The notes under the pieces are model-generated. The model made no database searches and had not been told where the DNA came from. It saw only the letters and a list, made by a program, of their open reading frames with translations. From Gammaproteobacteria bacterium (lineage in GTDB: Bacteria > Pseudomonadota > Gammaproteobacteria > Pseudomonadales > Porticoccaceae): a stretch of DNA of 5,567 bases. Below are positions 1 to 5,567 of this stretch, in pieces (positions within the stretch are counted from its first letter, which is position 1; each line of letters starts with the position of its first letter). The stretch lies in contig QNFO01000099.1 of assembly GCA_003646355.1 (NCBI GenBank), forward strand, positions 1 through 5,567, in the 5' to 3' direction. Position numbers and translations under genes: made by a program.

Positions 1-683
1 AACAGGCCGGTATTGGCGGCGCTGTTGTTGGTTCCCTATTTACCCTGTTTATAACACTGGCATTATCTTTTCCCATTGGTGTTGCCGCAGCGGTTTATTT
101 AGAAGAGTTTGCCCCCAAAAATCGCTGGACCGATTTTATTGAAGTGAACATTAATAATCTTGCGGCCGTGCCTTCAATTATTTTTGGTTTGTTGGGCCTG
201 GCAATATTTATTAATTTTTTCCACGTGCCCCGCTCTGTGCCCATTATCGGCGGTCTGGTATTAGCGGTAATGACCTTACCGACGATTATTATTTCGAGTC
301 GCGCTGCGATTAAAGCGGTGCCGCCGTCGATTCGCGAAGCCGGTATTGGCATTGGCGCCTCGCCAGTACAAGTGGTAATGCACCATGTGCTGCCACTGGC
401 ATTGCCGGGTATGTTGACCGGCACCATTATTGGCATGGCTCAAGCACTGGGTGAAACAGCACCATTGTTGATGATTGGCATGGTCGCTTTTATTGTCGAT
501 GTGCCGGGCGGATTCACCGACCCCGCCACGGTACTACCCGTGCAGATTTTTCTCTGGGCCGATAGTCCGGAACGCGCTTTTGTTGAAAAAACGTCGGCGG
601 CGATTATGGTGCTACTGGCCTTTTTAATTACCATGAATACTGCCGCAGTGGTGTTGCGAAAACGCCTGGAAAGACGTTGGTAG
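1..683 (+). CDS. pstA: Phosphate ABC transporter permease PstA, C-terminal part (5' end outside window)
   Basis: One of the two inner-membrane channel subunits of the high-affinity phosphate importer PstSCAB; it pairs with PstC and docks on PstB. The reading frame is open from position 3 and ends at TAG 681-683, giving 226 residues with no start in the window. The GTG at 144 is internal, because the preceding 47 codons continue the typical PstA sequence (for example [20 protein letters not shown]). Visible are about five hydrophobic segments, at roughly fragment residues 9-33, 52-72, 81-97, 136-160 and 197-218. The EAA cytoplasmic loop that contacts the ATPase lies at about residues 112-136 (starting EAGIGIGAS, ending LPLALPG), followed by the conserved [13 protein letters not shown]. 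The tail is basic (RKRLERRW), as expected for a cytoplasmic end. pstB follows after 37 nt, consistent with one operon. Family assignment is very secure; only the N-terminus is missing. Confidence 0.96.
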   Translation, partial: QAGIGGAVVGSLFTLFITLALSFPIGVAAAVYLEEFAPKNRWTDFIEVNINNLAAVPSIIFGLLGLAIFINFFHVPRSVPIIGGLVLAVMTLPTIIISSRAAIKAVPPSIREAGIGIGASPVQVVMHHVLPLALPGMLTGTIIGMAQALGETAPLLMIGMVAFIVDVPGGFTDPATVLPVQIFLWADSPERAFVEKTSAAIMVLLAFLITMNTAAVVLRKRLERRW

Positions 684-720
684 TAAAGCCCCTAAACTGT
701 CATTATTTGAGTCGAGAAAT

Positions 721-1587
721 ATGAGTGGCGTAGCGATGAAATTAACAGCAACTGAGCTGGCAGAAAATACTTTTGATTCAGCCCCCGAACAGACTATTGT
801 CGAGGCGACTGTTGGCACCCCCTTTGTCGACGATGCAAAAATACGGGTGCGTAATGCCAGTGTTTTTTATGGCGACAAGCCGGCCATTTTTAATATCGAC
901 CTCGATATTGGTAAGCATGAAGTCATCGCCATGATTGGCCCTTCGGGCTGTGGTAAATCGACCTTTTTACGCACCATTAACCGTATGAACGATACTGTTG
1001 ATGGCTGCCGTGTGGAGGGTGAGTTTTTACTCGAAGAAGATAATATCTACGATTCGAATATGGATGTGGTGGAATTGCGTGCTCGGGTGGGCATGGTGTT
1101 TCAAAAACCTAATCCCTTCCCGAAAAGTATTTTTGATAATGTCGCCTACGGGCCAAAAATTCATGGCCTTGCGGGTAGTCGGGTTGAGTTGGATGAAATA
1201 GTTGAAAACAGTTTAAAGCGAGCGGGCTTGTGGGCCGAAGTTAAAGATCGTTTGCTCCAACCCGGTACCGGGTTGTCGGGTGGTCAGCAGCAGCGTTTGT
1301 GTATCGCTCGCGCCATTGCCATTAGCCCGGAAGTGATATTAATGGATGAGCCCTGTTCGGCGCTCGACCCCATTGCCACCGCGCGCATTGAAGAGCTGAT
1401 TGCAGAGTTGGCCGAAAATTATACGATTGTGATTGTTACCCACTCCATGCAGCAGGCGGCGCGGGTCTCTCACCGCACGGCGTATTTTCATCTGGGCAAG
1501 CTGGTAGAAGTGAATGAGACCGAGAAGGTATTTACAACGCCCGAACACAAACTCACAGAAGCCTATATTACTGGGCGTTTTGGTTAA
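721..1587 (+). CDS. pstB: Phosphate ABC transporter ATP-binding protein PstB
   Basis: Cytoplasmic ATPase that powers phosphate import through PstC/PstA. It has 288 residues and all ABC motifs intact: Walker [10 protein letters not shown] (73-81), Q-loop in VFQKPNPFP (Q128), signature LSGGQQQR (185-192), Walker B VILMDEP (205-211), D-loop SALD (213-216) and switch His in VTHSM (H241). The stretch [17 protein letters not shown] and the C-terminal [10 protein letters not shown] are characteristic of PstB rather than other ABC ATPases. The ABC fold starts near IRVRN (41-45), about 30 residues later than in the 257-residue E. coli protein, so there is an N-terminal extension of low complexity and acidic character. 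ATG 721 is chosen over the in-frame ATG 736 because a weak purine-rich ribosome site (GAG/GAGAA, about 710-717) precedes 721 and none precedes 736. The start is the only uncertain point. It lies between pstA (37 nt upstream) and phoU (90 nt downstream). Confidence 0.97.
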   Translation: MSGVAMKLTATELAENTFDSAPEQTIVEATVGTPFVDDAKIRVRNASVFYGDKPAIFNIDLDIGKHEVIAMIGPSGCGKSTFLRTINRMNDTVDGCRVEGEFLLEEDNIYDSNMDVVELRARVGMVFQKPNPFPKSIFDNVAYGPKIHGLAGSRVELDEIVENSLKRAGLWAEVKDRLLQPGTGLSGGQQQRLCIARAIAISPEVILMDEPCSALDPIATARIEELIAELAENYTIVIVTHSMQQAARVSHRTAYFHLGKLVEVNETEKVFTTPEHKLTEAYITGRFG

Positions 1588-1599
1588 TCATTAGCCTCG

Positions 1600-1677
1600 G
1601 TAAAAGACGCCCTTGTTAAGGCTCCCTTAGTTTAAGGCTTCGCTACAGTTAAGGCCCCTCTACTTAAAGAGAATGTC
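1600..1677 (+). repeat. Imperfect ~16-bp tandem repeats between pstB and phoU
   Basis: The 90-nt gap between pstB and phoU contains a periodic motif with core TTAAGGC. The clear units are 1615-1630 (GTTAAGGCTCCCTTAG), 1631-1647 (TTTAAGGCTTCGCTACA) and 1648-1663 (GTTAAGGCCCCTCTAC). A degenerate unit starts at 1664 (TTAAAGAG) and contains the phoU ribosome site; another degenerate one may start near 1600 (GTAAAAGACGCC). The cores start 15-17 nt apart. Units can form small stems, for example CCTTA 1625-1629 with TAAGG 1633-1637, and CCTT 1611-1614 with AAGG 1618-1621. No U-tract follows, so this is not a normal intrinsic terminator. Function is unknown. It could be chance duplication, a protein-binding array, or an mRNA structure tuning phoU translation. 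Confidence 0.5.
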
Positions 1678-2397
1678 ATGGATAAATTAAAGCTCGATCA
1701 ACATATTTCTCAGAAGTTTAATGAAGACCTCGAAAATATTAAAAGCCAGATGCTCGAAATGGGCGGCGTGGTTGAAAAGCAATTAGCCGAGGCCATTAAA
1801 GCCCTGGAAAATGCCGACAGTTATATTGCCGAACGGGTTTTACGGGTGGAAGAGCAGGTTGATGAAATGGAAGTGACCATCGATGAAAACTGCGTCACCT
1901 TAATTGCCCGCCGACAGCCGACAGCCACAGATCTTCGTTTAGTAATGGTGGTTACTCGCTGCATCCGTGACCTGGAACGTATTGGTGACGAGGCACAAAA
2001 AATTGCAAAAATGGCGATTAAACTGGCGGTGGACGGCGCTTCGCCTCGGGGTTATACCGAGATACGCCATATCTCCAACGACGTGCGCAGTATGCTCAAT
2101 GATGCGCTCAATGCCTTTATGCGCTTTGATACTAATGCCGCCATAGCCACGATGAAGAAGGATGAGCAAATCGACGCCGACTATAAATCGGCATTGCGTG
2201 AAATGATGACTTACATGATGGAAGATCCGCGCAGTATTACTCGCGTTATGAATGTGCTCTGGGTATTGCGAGCCTTAGAGCGGATTGGTGATCACGCCAA
2301 AAATATCTGTGAGCATGTGATTTATCTGGTTGAAGGTAAGGATGTGCGCCATGGGCATCTGGGTGAAATTGAACAGTCTTTTAATTCCCCAAGGTAA
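1678..2397 (+). CDS. phoU: Phosphate signalling regulator PhoU
   Basis: PhoU is a cytoplasmic helical-bundle protein that links the Pst transporter to the PhoR/PhoB two-component system and keeps the Pho regulon off when phosphate is plentiful. The 239-residue length is normal for the family. It shows the two-fold internal repeat of three-helix units, each with the E-x3-D metal-binding signature: RDLERIGDEAQKIAK (98-112, E100 and D104) in the first half and RALERIGDHAKNICEH (198-213, E201 and D205) in the second. The N-terminal HISQKFNEDLENIKSQMLEMGG is also typical. ATG 1678 is preceded by AAAGAG (1666-1671) with a 6-nt spacer. It is the last gene of the pst block, in the usual position after pstB. 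The sequence shows no truncation or missing key residue. No intrinsic terminator is visible directly after the stop. Confidence 0.97.
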   Translation: MDKLKLDQHISQKFNEDLENIKSQMLEMGGVVEKQLAEAIKALENADSYIAERVLRVEEQVDEMEVTIDENCVTLIARRQPTATDLRLVMVVTRCIRDLERIGDEAQKIAKMAIKLAVDGASPRGYTEIRHISNDVRSMLNDALNAFMRFDTNAAIATMKKDEQIDADYKSALREMMTYMMEDPRSITRVMNVLWVLRALERIGDHAKNICEHVIYLVEGKDVRHGHLGEIEQSFNSPR

Positions 2398-2436
2398 GCT
2401 GACAAGGCACCGCTTCTTACAGGGCTTGCCGAATAC

Positions 2437-2467
2437 TTGAATCCGCTAGCCATGGGCAAGGTATAGT
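2437..2467 (+). promoter_or_regulatory. Weak candidate promoter before the DUF2461 gene
   Basis: TATAGT (2462-2467) resembles a sigma-70 -10 box and TTGAAT (2437-2442) a -35 box, with a 19-bp spacer. If used, transcription would start almost at ATG 2473, giving a leaderless or nearly leaderless mRNA. The only Shine-Dalgarno-like sequence, AAGG (2458-2461), is 11 nt from the ATG, which is long. Also visible is a 6-bp inverted repeat, CTTGCC (2425-2430) and GGCAAG (2455-2460), that brackets the -35 region. Read-through from phoU is an equally good explanation for expression. Confidence 0.25.
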
Positions 2468-2472
2468 GGTTC

Positions 2473-3162
2473 ATGACTGAATTTACCGGCTTTTCCCCGC
2501 AACTACTCGCCTTTCTCGATGAGTTGGCAGTCAATAATAATCGCCTCTGGTTTAGCGAAAATAAGCCGCGTTACGAAGAGGCTGTACTGTCACCGGCGCT
2601 CAGCTTTGTCGAGCACATGGCCCCAAAGGTCGACAAGTTGTCGCCCTTCTTTGAGGCCATCCCCAAACGCAGTGGTGGCTCGATCATGCGGGTGTATCGC
2701 GATACTCGCTTTGGCAACGACAAAACCCCCTATAAAACCAACCTCGGCATTCAGTTTCGCCATCGCCGGGGTAAAGATATTCACGCACCGGGCTATTATC
2801 TGCACGTACACCGTGGCGAGGTTTTTCTCGGCGTCGGTTGTTGGCGACCGGATGCTGGTGCATTAGCAAAAATTCGCCAGCGCATCGATGAGAAGCCCGA
2901 GGCCTGGCAGGCCATTATTAATAGCCGCGCTTTTAAGCGACGCTTCGAATGGGGCGGCGATACACTGAAGCGTCCGCCACGAGGCTATAGTGCTGATCAC
3001 CCACTCATCACTAGCCTGAAACAAAAGGACTTTATTGTTATTAAACGGCTTGACGATAGTGCTATTGAAGATGATGACTTCGCCAAAACCACATTAAAGT
3101 CCTTCCGAGCAGCCAAGCCGCTGATGCACTTTTTATGTCAGGCTTTGGACATTGGTTTTTAG
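2473..3162 (+). CDS. DUF2461 (TIGR02453) family protein
   Basis: A 229-residue soluble protein of a widespread bacterial family with no established biochemical role. Family hallmarks are the N-terminal FTGFSPQLLAFLDEL (4-18) with NNNRLWFSENKPRYEEAV (21-38), and the strongly conserved core RVYRDTRFGNDKTPYKTN (73-90). The core is followed by GYYLHVHRGEVFLGVGCWRPDA (a beta-rich segment, about 108-128) and a basic C-terminal half containing RPPRGYSADHP. There is no signal peptide, membrane segment or recognisable catalytic motif. The length is near the family norm and the gene looks intact. ATG 2473 is the first start in the frame and fits the family N-terminus, although the ribosome site is poor. 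It lies 75 nt after phoU in the same direction; I see no evidence that it takes part in phosphate control. Confidence 0.9.
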   Translation: MTEFTGFSPQLLAFLDELAVNNNRLWFSENKPRYEEAVLSPALSFVEHMAPKVDKLSPFFEAIPKRSGGSIMRVYRDTRFGNDKTPYKTNLGIQFRHRRGKDIHAPGYYLHVHRGEVFLGVGCWRPDAGALAKIRQRIDEKPEAWQAIINSRAFKRRFEWGGDTLKRPPRGYSADHPLITSLKQKDFIVIKRLDDSAIEDDDFAKTTLKSFRAAKPLMHFLCQALDIGF

Positions 3163-3186
3163 GTCTCTGTGGTCGCGTATAGGTAT

Positions 3187-3200
3187 GTCAATCAATTGAC
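3187..3200. promoter_or_regulatory. Short inverted repeat, possible operator
   Basis: GTCAA (3187-3191) and TTGAC (3196-3200) are perfect inverted arms separated by TCAA; the 8-bp palindrome TCAATTGA (3192-3199) overlaps them. The element lies 25-38 nt after the DUF2461 stop, and about 60 nt upstream of the candidate -35 box of the thiolase operon. It could bind a dimeric regulator, but arms of 5 bp are short enough to be coincidence and I cannot match it to a known regulator's site. Confidence 0.25.
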
Positions 3201-3257
3201 CCATTATGGGAATTATGGTCTTATTGCGCCCGGTTGATACGGGTAGTTAGTTCAGTA

Positions 3258-3287
3258 TTACCACTTGTAACATTAGCCTCGTATAAT
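3258..3287 (+). promoter_or_regulatory. Candidate sigma-70 promoter of the thiolase-DUF35 operon
   Basis: A perfect -10 box TATAAT lies at 3282-3287. The best-matching -35 is TTACCA (3258-3263), 4 of 6 matches to TTGACA, with an 18-bp spacer. The expected start of transcription is near 3294, leaving about 60 nt of leader before ATG 3354. An alternative upstream pair is TTGATA (3234-3239) with TATTAC (3256-3261), spacer 16. The 7-bp sequence CCTCGTA occurs twice (3277-3283 and 3289-3295), the first copy overlapping the -10 box. The leader also contains a small CCGC-TTTTT-GCGG hairpin (3298-3310). Confidence 0.45.
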
Positions 3288-3342
3288 CCCTCGTAGTCCG
3301 CTTTTTGCGGTTGATCTAAAGACGTTAATTCTCTACCAGCTT

Positions 3343-3350
3343 GAGGAAAG
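3343..3350 (+). promoter_or_regulatory. Ribosome binding site of the thiolase-like gene
   Basis: GAGGAAAG lies just before ATG 3354, with GAGGA ending 6 nt from the start codon. It is the strongest Shine-Dalgarno sequence in the window and supports ATG 3354 as the start. Confidence 0.75.
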
Positions 3351-3353
3351 AGC

Positions 3354-4535
3354 ATGTCTGTACACTCACTCGATTTTAGAGATAAAGCCGCGATTGTCGG
3401 CATCGGTGAAACCGAATACACCCGAGGTGCACTGCGTCCCTCGGCGGAAATGATATTGGAATCTACCCGCATCGCGATTGCCGATGCCGGTCTGAAGAAC
3501 ACCGATATTGACGGTATTATTTTACCGCCGGTAATGATTACCGCCGAAGAAATCGCCGCCAACCTGGGTATTGAAGACCTGCGTTACAGTGCGTCGATTA
3601 ATATGGGTGGTGCCAGCCCCGTGACCGCGCTGCAAACGGCAGCCATGGCCATTGCTGCCGGCATTGCCAATAACATTGTTGTAACGGTCGGTTGGAATGG
3701 CTCTTCTGCCCTGCGGCCCAAGCCTAATGCAAAGTTTCCCGAGCAGATTTCTATTCCCGCTCTGGAGCGCACCTTACAGAATTATTACTTCCCCTACGGC
3801 AGTGCCTCGCCGGTGCAAATGTACGCCTGGATCGCCATGCGTCACATGCAAACCTACGGCATTAGTCATGAAGCCATGGGTGCGGTCGCACTGGCCTGTC
3901 GCCGTCATGCACAGTTTAATGACAAGGCAATGACCCGTGGCAAAGAGCTGGATATGGAAGGCTATTTGAACTCCCGCTGGATTTCAGAGCCCTTCCGCCT
4001 GTTCGATTGCTGCCTTGAAACCGACGGCGCCTGTACCGTTATCGTCAGTCGTGCCGATCAAGCGAAAGACCTGCGTCATAAGCCCGCCTATATTATGGCG
4101 GCGGCGGAAGGCCACCCCTACCCCGCTGACGATATTGCCAACCGGCCCGATATGTTCCACATCGGTTTATCCAACTCCGCACCTAAAGCCTTTGCCATGG
4201 CGGGTTTGAAGCCGACGGATATGGACTTTCTGCAAATTTACGATTGCTTTACCTACGTTGTGCTACTGCAGCTTGAAGCTCTGGGCTTTTGCGAACAGGG
4301 CGCTGTGGGTGAATTTGTTAAAGATGGAACCCTGGAAATCGACGGTAAATTCCCCATGAATACCCACGGTGGCTTGCATTCCCAGGCCCACGTTTGGGGC
4401 CTCAACCATGTGGTCGAGGCAACGCGCCAGCTGCGCGGTGACGGTGGCGAGATGCAAGTGAAGGATGCGGAGCTCGGCCTGGTGACAGGTTGGGGTGACT
4501 TTGGTGATGGCAGCCTGGTGATATTGAGGAACTAA
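3354..4535 (+). CDS. Thiolase-superfamily protein, SCP-x/Ltp-like (probable non-classical thiolase or aldolase)
   Basis: A 393-residue soluble protein with the two-halved thiolase fold. The N-terminal half starts [15 protein letters not shown] (11-25) and the C-terminal half includes [16 protein letters not shown] (285-300), in which YDCFT is typical of the SCP-x/lipid-transfer thiolase subgroup. The usual catalytic set is incomplete. The nucleophilic cysteine motif (CAS/CSS type) reads GGAS (85-88). The region of the second cysteine near the C-terminus reads [12 protein letters not shown] (376-387) without cysteine. A histidine is kept in SQAHVWG (H346), where thiolases have GHP and Ltp2-type aldolases have a different residue. 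True Claisen-type thiolysis is therefore doubtful. The gene is followed after 4 nt by a DUF35 gene, the pairing known for Ltp2 aldolases of steroid side-chain degradation and for related CoA enzymes. I infer a two-subunit CoA-ester enzyme; the substrate is unknown. Databases would probably label it acetyl-CoA acetyltransferase or lipid-transfer protein. Confidence 0.88.
   Translation: MSVHSLDFRDKAAIVGIGETEYTRGALRPSAEMILESTRIAIADAGLKNTDIDGIILPPVMITAEEIAANLGIEDLRYSASINMGGASPVTALQTAAMAIAAGIANNIVVTVGWNGSSALRPKPNAKFPEQISIPALERTLQNYYFPYGSASPVQMYAWIAMRHMQTYGISHEAMGAVALACRRHAQFNDKAMTRGKELDMEGYLNSRWISEPFRLFDCCLETDGACTVIVSRADQAKDLRHKPAYIMAAAEGHPYPADDIANRPDMFHIGLSNSAPKAFAMAGLKPTDMDFLQIYDCFTYVVLLQLEALGFCEQGAVGEFVKDGTLEIDGKFPMNTHGGLHSQAHVWGLNHVVEATRQLRGDGGEMQVKDAELGLVTGWGDFGDGSLVILRN
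4526..4530 (+). promoter_or_regulatory. Ribosome binding site of the DUF35 gene inside the end of the thiolase-like gene
   Basis: GAGGA lies within the last codons of the upstream gene, 9 nt before ATG 4540. This arrangement ties translation of the two genes together and supports the 4-nt gap and the chosen start. Confidence 0.65.
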
Positions 4536-4539
4536 GACG

Positions 4540-4968
4540 ATGACAGACACACAGTTTATTCCAAACCCGGCACCACGGCCGACCAATTATCTCGACGAAC
4601 AGTTCTGGGAGAATTGCTCAAAGAAAATTCTCAGCTTTCAGTGCTGTCACGATTGTGAAACCTGGCGCCACATCCCCCGCTTTATGTGTGCCAAGTGTGG
4701 TTCACCCAACTGGGGCTGGCGCGAATCTCATGGTCGCGGCACGATCTATACATGGACAGTTTGCCATATGCCTATGTCCGCCCACTTTGAGAAAGACTTC
4801 CCCTACGCGGTATTAGTCGTGGATATGGAAGAAGGCGTGCGTATTACGGCTGGTTTACGAGGTCTCGACTATCGCGAATTGGAAATTGGTTTGCCGGTTG
4901 AAGTGGTGTTTGAGCCCTTGGAAGAAGGCGGCTACTTGCCCTTCTTCCGTCCGAGGGAAGAGACCTAG
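4540..4968 (+). CDS. DUF35 zinc-ribbon and OB-fold protein, partner of the thiolase-like protein
   Basis: A 142-residue protein of the Zn-ribbon/OB-fold (DUF35, 'nucleic-acid-binding-like') family, which usually binds acyl-CoA or supports a thiolase-fold partner rather than nucleic acid. An N-terminal helical segment (about 17-32, NYLDEQFWENCSKKIL) leads into a four-cysteine zinc ribbon, C36-x2-C39 and C50-x2-C53 (CHDC and CAKC). This is followed by an OB-fold from about residue 60 to 130, starting WGWRESHGRGTIYTWT and containing the family's FPYAVLVVDMEEGVRITAGL. Length and domain order are normal for stand-alone DUF35 proteins. The gene starts 4 nt after the thiolase-like gene and shares its transcript, so the products very likely form a complex, as in Ltp2-DUF35 and archaeal thiolase/HMG-CoA synthase-DUF35 assemblies. 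A strong terminator follows 24 nt after the stop. Confidence 0.93.
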   Translation: MTDTQFIPNPAPRPTNYLDEQFWENCSKKILSFQCCHDCETWRHIPRFMCAKCGSPNWGWRESHGRGTIYTWTVCHMPMSAHFEKDFPYAVLVVDMEEGVRITAGLRGLDYRELEIGLPVEVVFEPLEEGGYLPFFRPREET

Positions 4969-4992
4969 TTTTGTACTGAGATAACAGCATCA

Positions 4993-5030
4993 ATAAAAAA
5001 GCCGAACTTGAAGAAGTTCGGCTTTTTTAT
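4993..5030. terminator. Bidirectional intrinsic terminator between convergent genes
   Basis: A perfect inverted repeat with 17-nt arms (4993-5009 and 5014-5030) and a GAAG loop (5010-5013). The GC-containing core GCCGAACTT / AAGTTCGGC is flanked by six A on the left and six T on the right (5023-5028), so each strand gives a stem followed by a U-tract. It lies 24 nt after the DUF35 stop and 30 nt beyond the stop of the convergent oxidoreductase gene, and can end transcription in both directions. Confidence 0.93.
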
Positions 5031-5060
5031 GTCTGCCTTGAGCGGCCAGTGACAGTCCTA

Positions 5061-5567
5061 CTATTTTAAACCAAGGCCTTCCATACCACTGCGATCAACA
5101 ACCGGTGCGCGCTTGGTGCCCGGTGCCAGTTTCACAGAACCTGGCTCGCGCTCGAAGGAGTCGGTTAAACCAATGCTATCGGCGTACTCGCGTAGTACCG
5201 GTAATACTTCTTTACCGAGTAGCTCAATGCAGCGTAGGCGGTCTTCATCGCTGCAAACACCCTGTACATTGAAGGCGGTGAGTGAGCCGGGGCGAATCAC
5301 CCGCATAATGGTTTTAAGCTTGGGAATCACCTGCTCAGGGGTGCCGACAATAATTTGCAGATTGTCTTGAGCGCGTTGATAAGAAGTACGCAGTTTTTCT
5401 TTGATGACATCCATGCTCTCCTCTTTCCACTTACCCGTGCGTGCAGCATCGAGCTTCTCTTTGCTGATACCCAACCACGAACCACCGGGCGATGCCTGAG
5501 CCATGGCGCGAATCGCACCCTTGGAGTTATAGCCGGGAGGCAGCGTGAACTCGGGGCGGCTAAAGCC
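5061..5567 (-). CDS. LLM-class (luciferase-like) flavin-dependent oxidoreductase, C-terminal part (5' end outside window)
   Basis: The frame is open from the window edge to TAG at 5063-5061, giving 168 residues; the methionine codon at 5504-5502 is internal because 21 codons in frame precede it (starting GFSRPEFTLPPGYNS). The fragment carries the C-terminal hallmarks of the bacterial luciferase-like monooxygenase family: a helix leading to NLQIIVGTPEQVIPKLK (about 69-85), where GTPEQV matches the family's G-(T/S)-P-E-x-V motif, followed by LTAFNVQGVCSDEDRLRCIELLGKEVLPVLREY, the usual final strand and helix. Such enzymes use reduced FMN (or F420 in actinobacteria) as a TIM-barrel oxidoreductase or monooxygenase. 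The flavin site and substrate region lie mostly outside the window, so neither cofactor nor substrate can be named. The gene is convergent with the thiolase-DUF35 operon and shares its terminator. The tail after residue 140 (PGSVKLAPGTKRAP...) is a polar extension. Confidence 0.88.
   Translation of the reverse strand, partial: GFSRPEFTLPPGYNSKGAIRAMAQASPGGSWLGISKEKLDAARTGKWKEESMDVIKEKLRTSYQRAQDNLQIIVGTPEQVIPKLKTIMRVIRPGSLTAFNVQGVCSDEDRLRCIELLGKEVLPVLREYADSIGLTDSFEREPGSVKLAPGTKRAPVVDRSGMEGLGLK

Noticed and set aside
144..683. GTG 144 as start of a short permease gene
   Set aside because: The frame is open to the left edge and the 47 upstream codons match the PstA family, so GTG 144 is an internal valine.
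697..703. CTGTCAT, a Pho-box half site, in the pstA-pstB gap
   Set aside because: No second 7-mer follows at the required 4-nt spacing (the next seven bases are TGAGTCG), and similar CTGTCAC words occur inside genes at about 2587 and 4643, so a chance match is likely.
2393..2418. GTAAG / CTTAC inverted repeat at the end of phoU as terminator
   Set aside because: The stem is 5 bp with a long loop and no T run follows.
3298..3310. CCGC-TTTTT-GCGG hairpin as terminator
   Set aside because: The T run is in the loop, the stem is only 4 bp and no U-tract follows; it lies in the leader of the thiolase-like gene.
3221..3562. Open frame of 113 codons on the minus strand over the intergenic region and thiolase start
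   Set aside because: Most of it is antisense to the thiolase-like gene, its product resembles no family I recognise, and it crosses the promoter and ribosome site of that gene.
5113..5370. 85-codon plus-strand open frame opposite the LLM gene
   Set aside because: It is antisense to a well-supported coding region and its translation is low-complexity, rich in serine and arginine, as shadow frames are.
5061..5504. Complete 147-residue protein starting at 5504 on the minus strand
   Set aside because: The frame continues to the window edge with sequence consistent with the same domain; the protein is a fragment of a longer LLM enzyme.

Overview
The window reads as a chromosomal segment of moderate GC from a gammaproteobacterium. 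The evidence is a phosphate-transport block in the order pstA-pstB-phoU, with protein sequences typical of Pseudomonas-like and marine gammaproteobacteria. A marine group such as the Cellvibrionales/Spongiibacteraceae is my guess from gene content and style; nothing in the window fixes the genus. Coding is dense and I see no insertion sequence, tRNA, rRNA, CRISPR array or phage gene.

Layout. (1) Positions 1-2397 hold the distal part of a pst operon on the + strand. It contains the C-terminal 226 residues of the permease PstA, the complete ATPase PstB and the complete regulator PhoU. Together they make the inner-membrane pore, the ATP motor and the signalling adaptor of high-affinity phosphate uptake. 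The gap between pstB and phoU carries a small array of about 16-bp imperfect tandem repeats. (2) Positions 2473-3162 encode a complete DUF2461/TIGR02453 protein of unknown function, in the same direction as phoU. (3) Positions 3163-3353 are a regulatory-looking intergenic region with a candidate promoter, a short inverted repeat and a direct repeat. (4) Positions 3354-4968 are a tight two-gene operon, with 4 nt between genes. It encodes a thiolase-superfamily (SCP-x/Ltp-like) protein and a DUF35 zinc-ribbon/OB-fold protein. (5) A strong symmetrical hairpin at 4993-5030 ends this operon and also serves the convergent gene beyond it. (6) Positions 5061-5567 on the - strand hold the C-terminal 168 residues of a luciferase-like (LLM-class) flavin-dependent oxidoreductase, cut by the window edge.

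How the genes work together. The first half is phosphate homeostasis. The second half looks like acyl-CoA catabolism. Thiolase-like proteins paired with DUF35 partners are known from steroid side-chain degradation (Ltp2-type aldolases) and related CoA-ester chemistry, and LLM oxidoreductases often occur in such accessory catabolic clusters. The thiolase-like protein lacks recognisable catalytic cysteines, so it is more likely an aldolase-type or other non-classical enzyme than a true thiolase. That is the most interesting biochemical point here. I found no convincing sign of a wholly new system.
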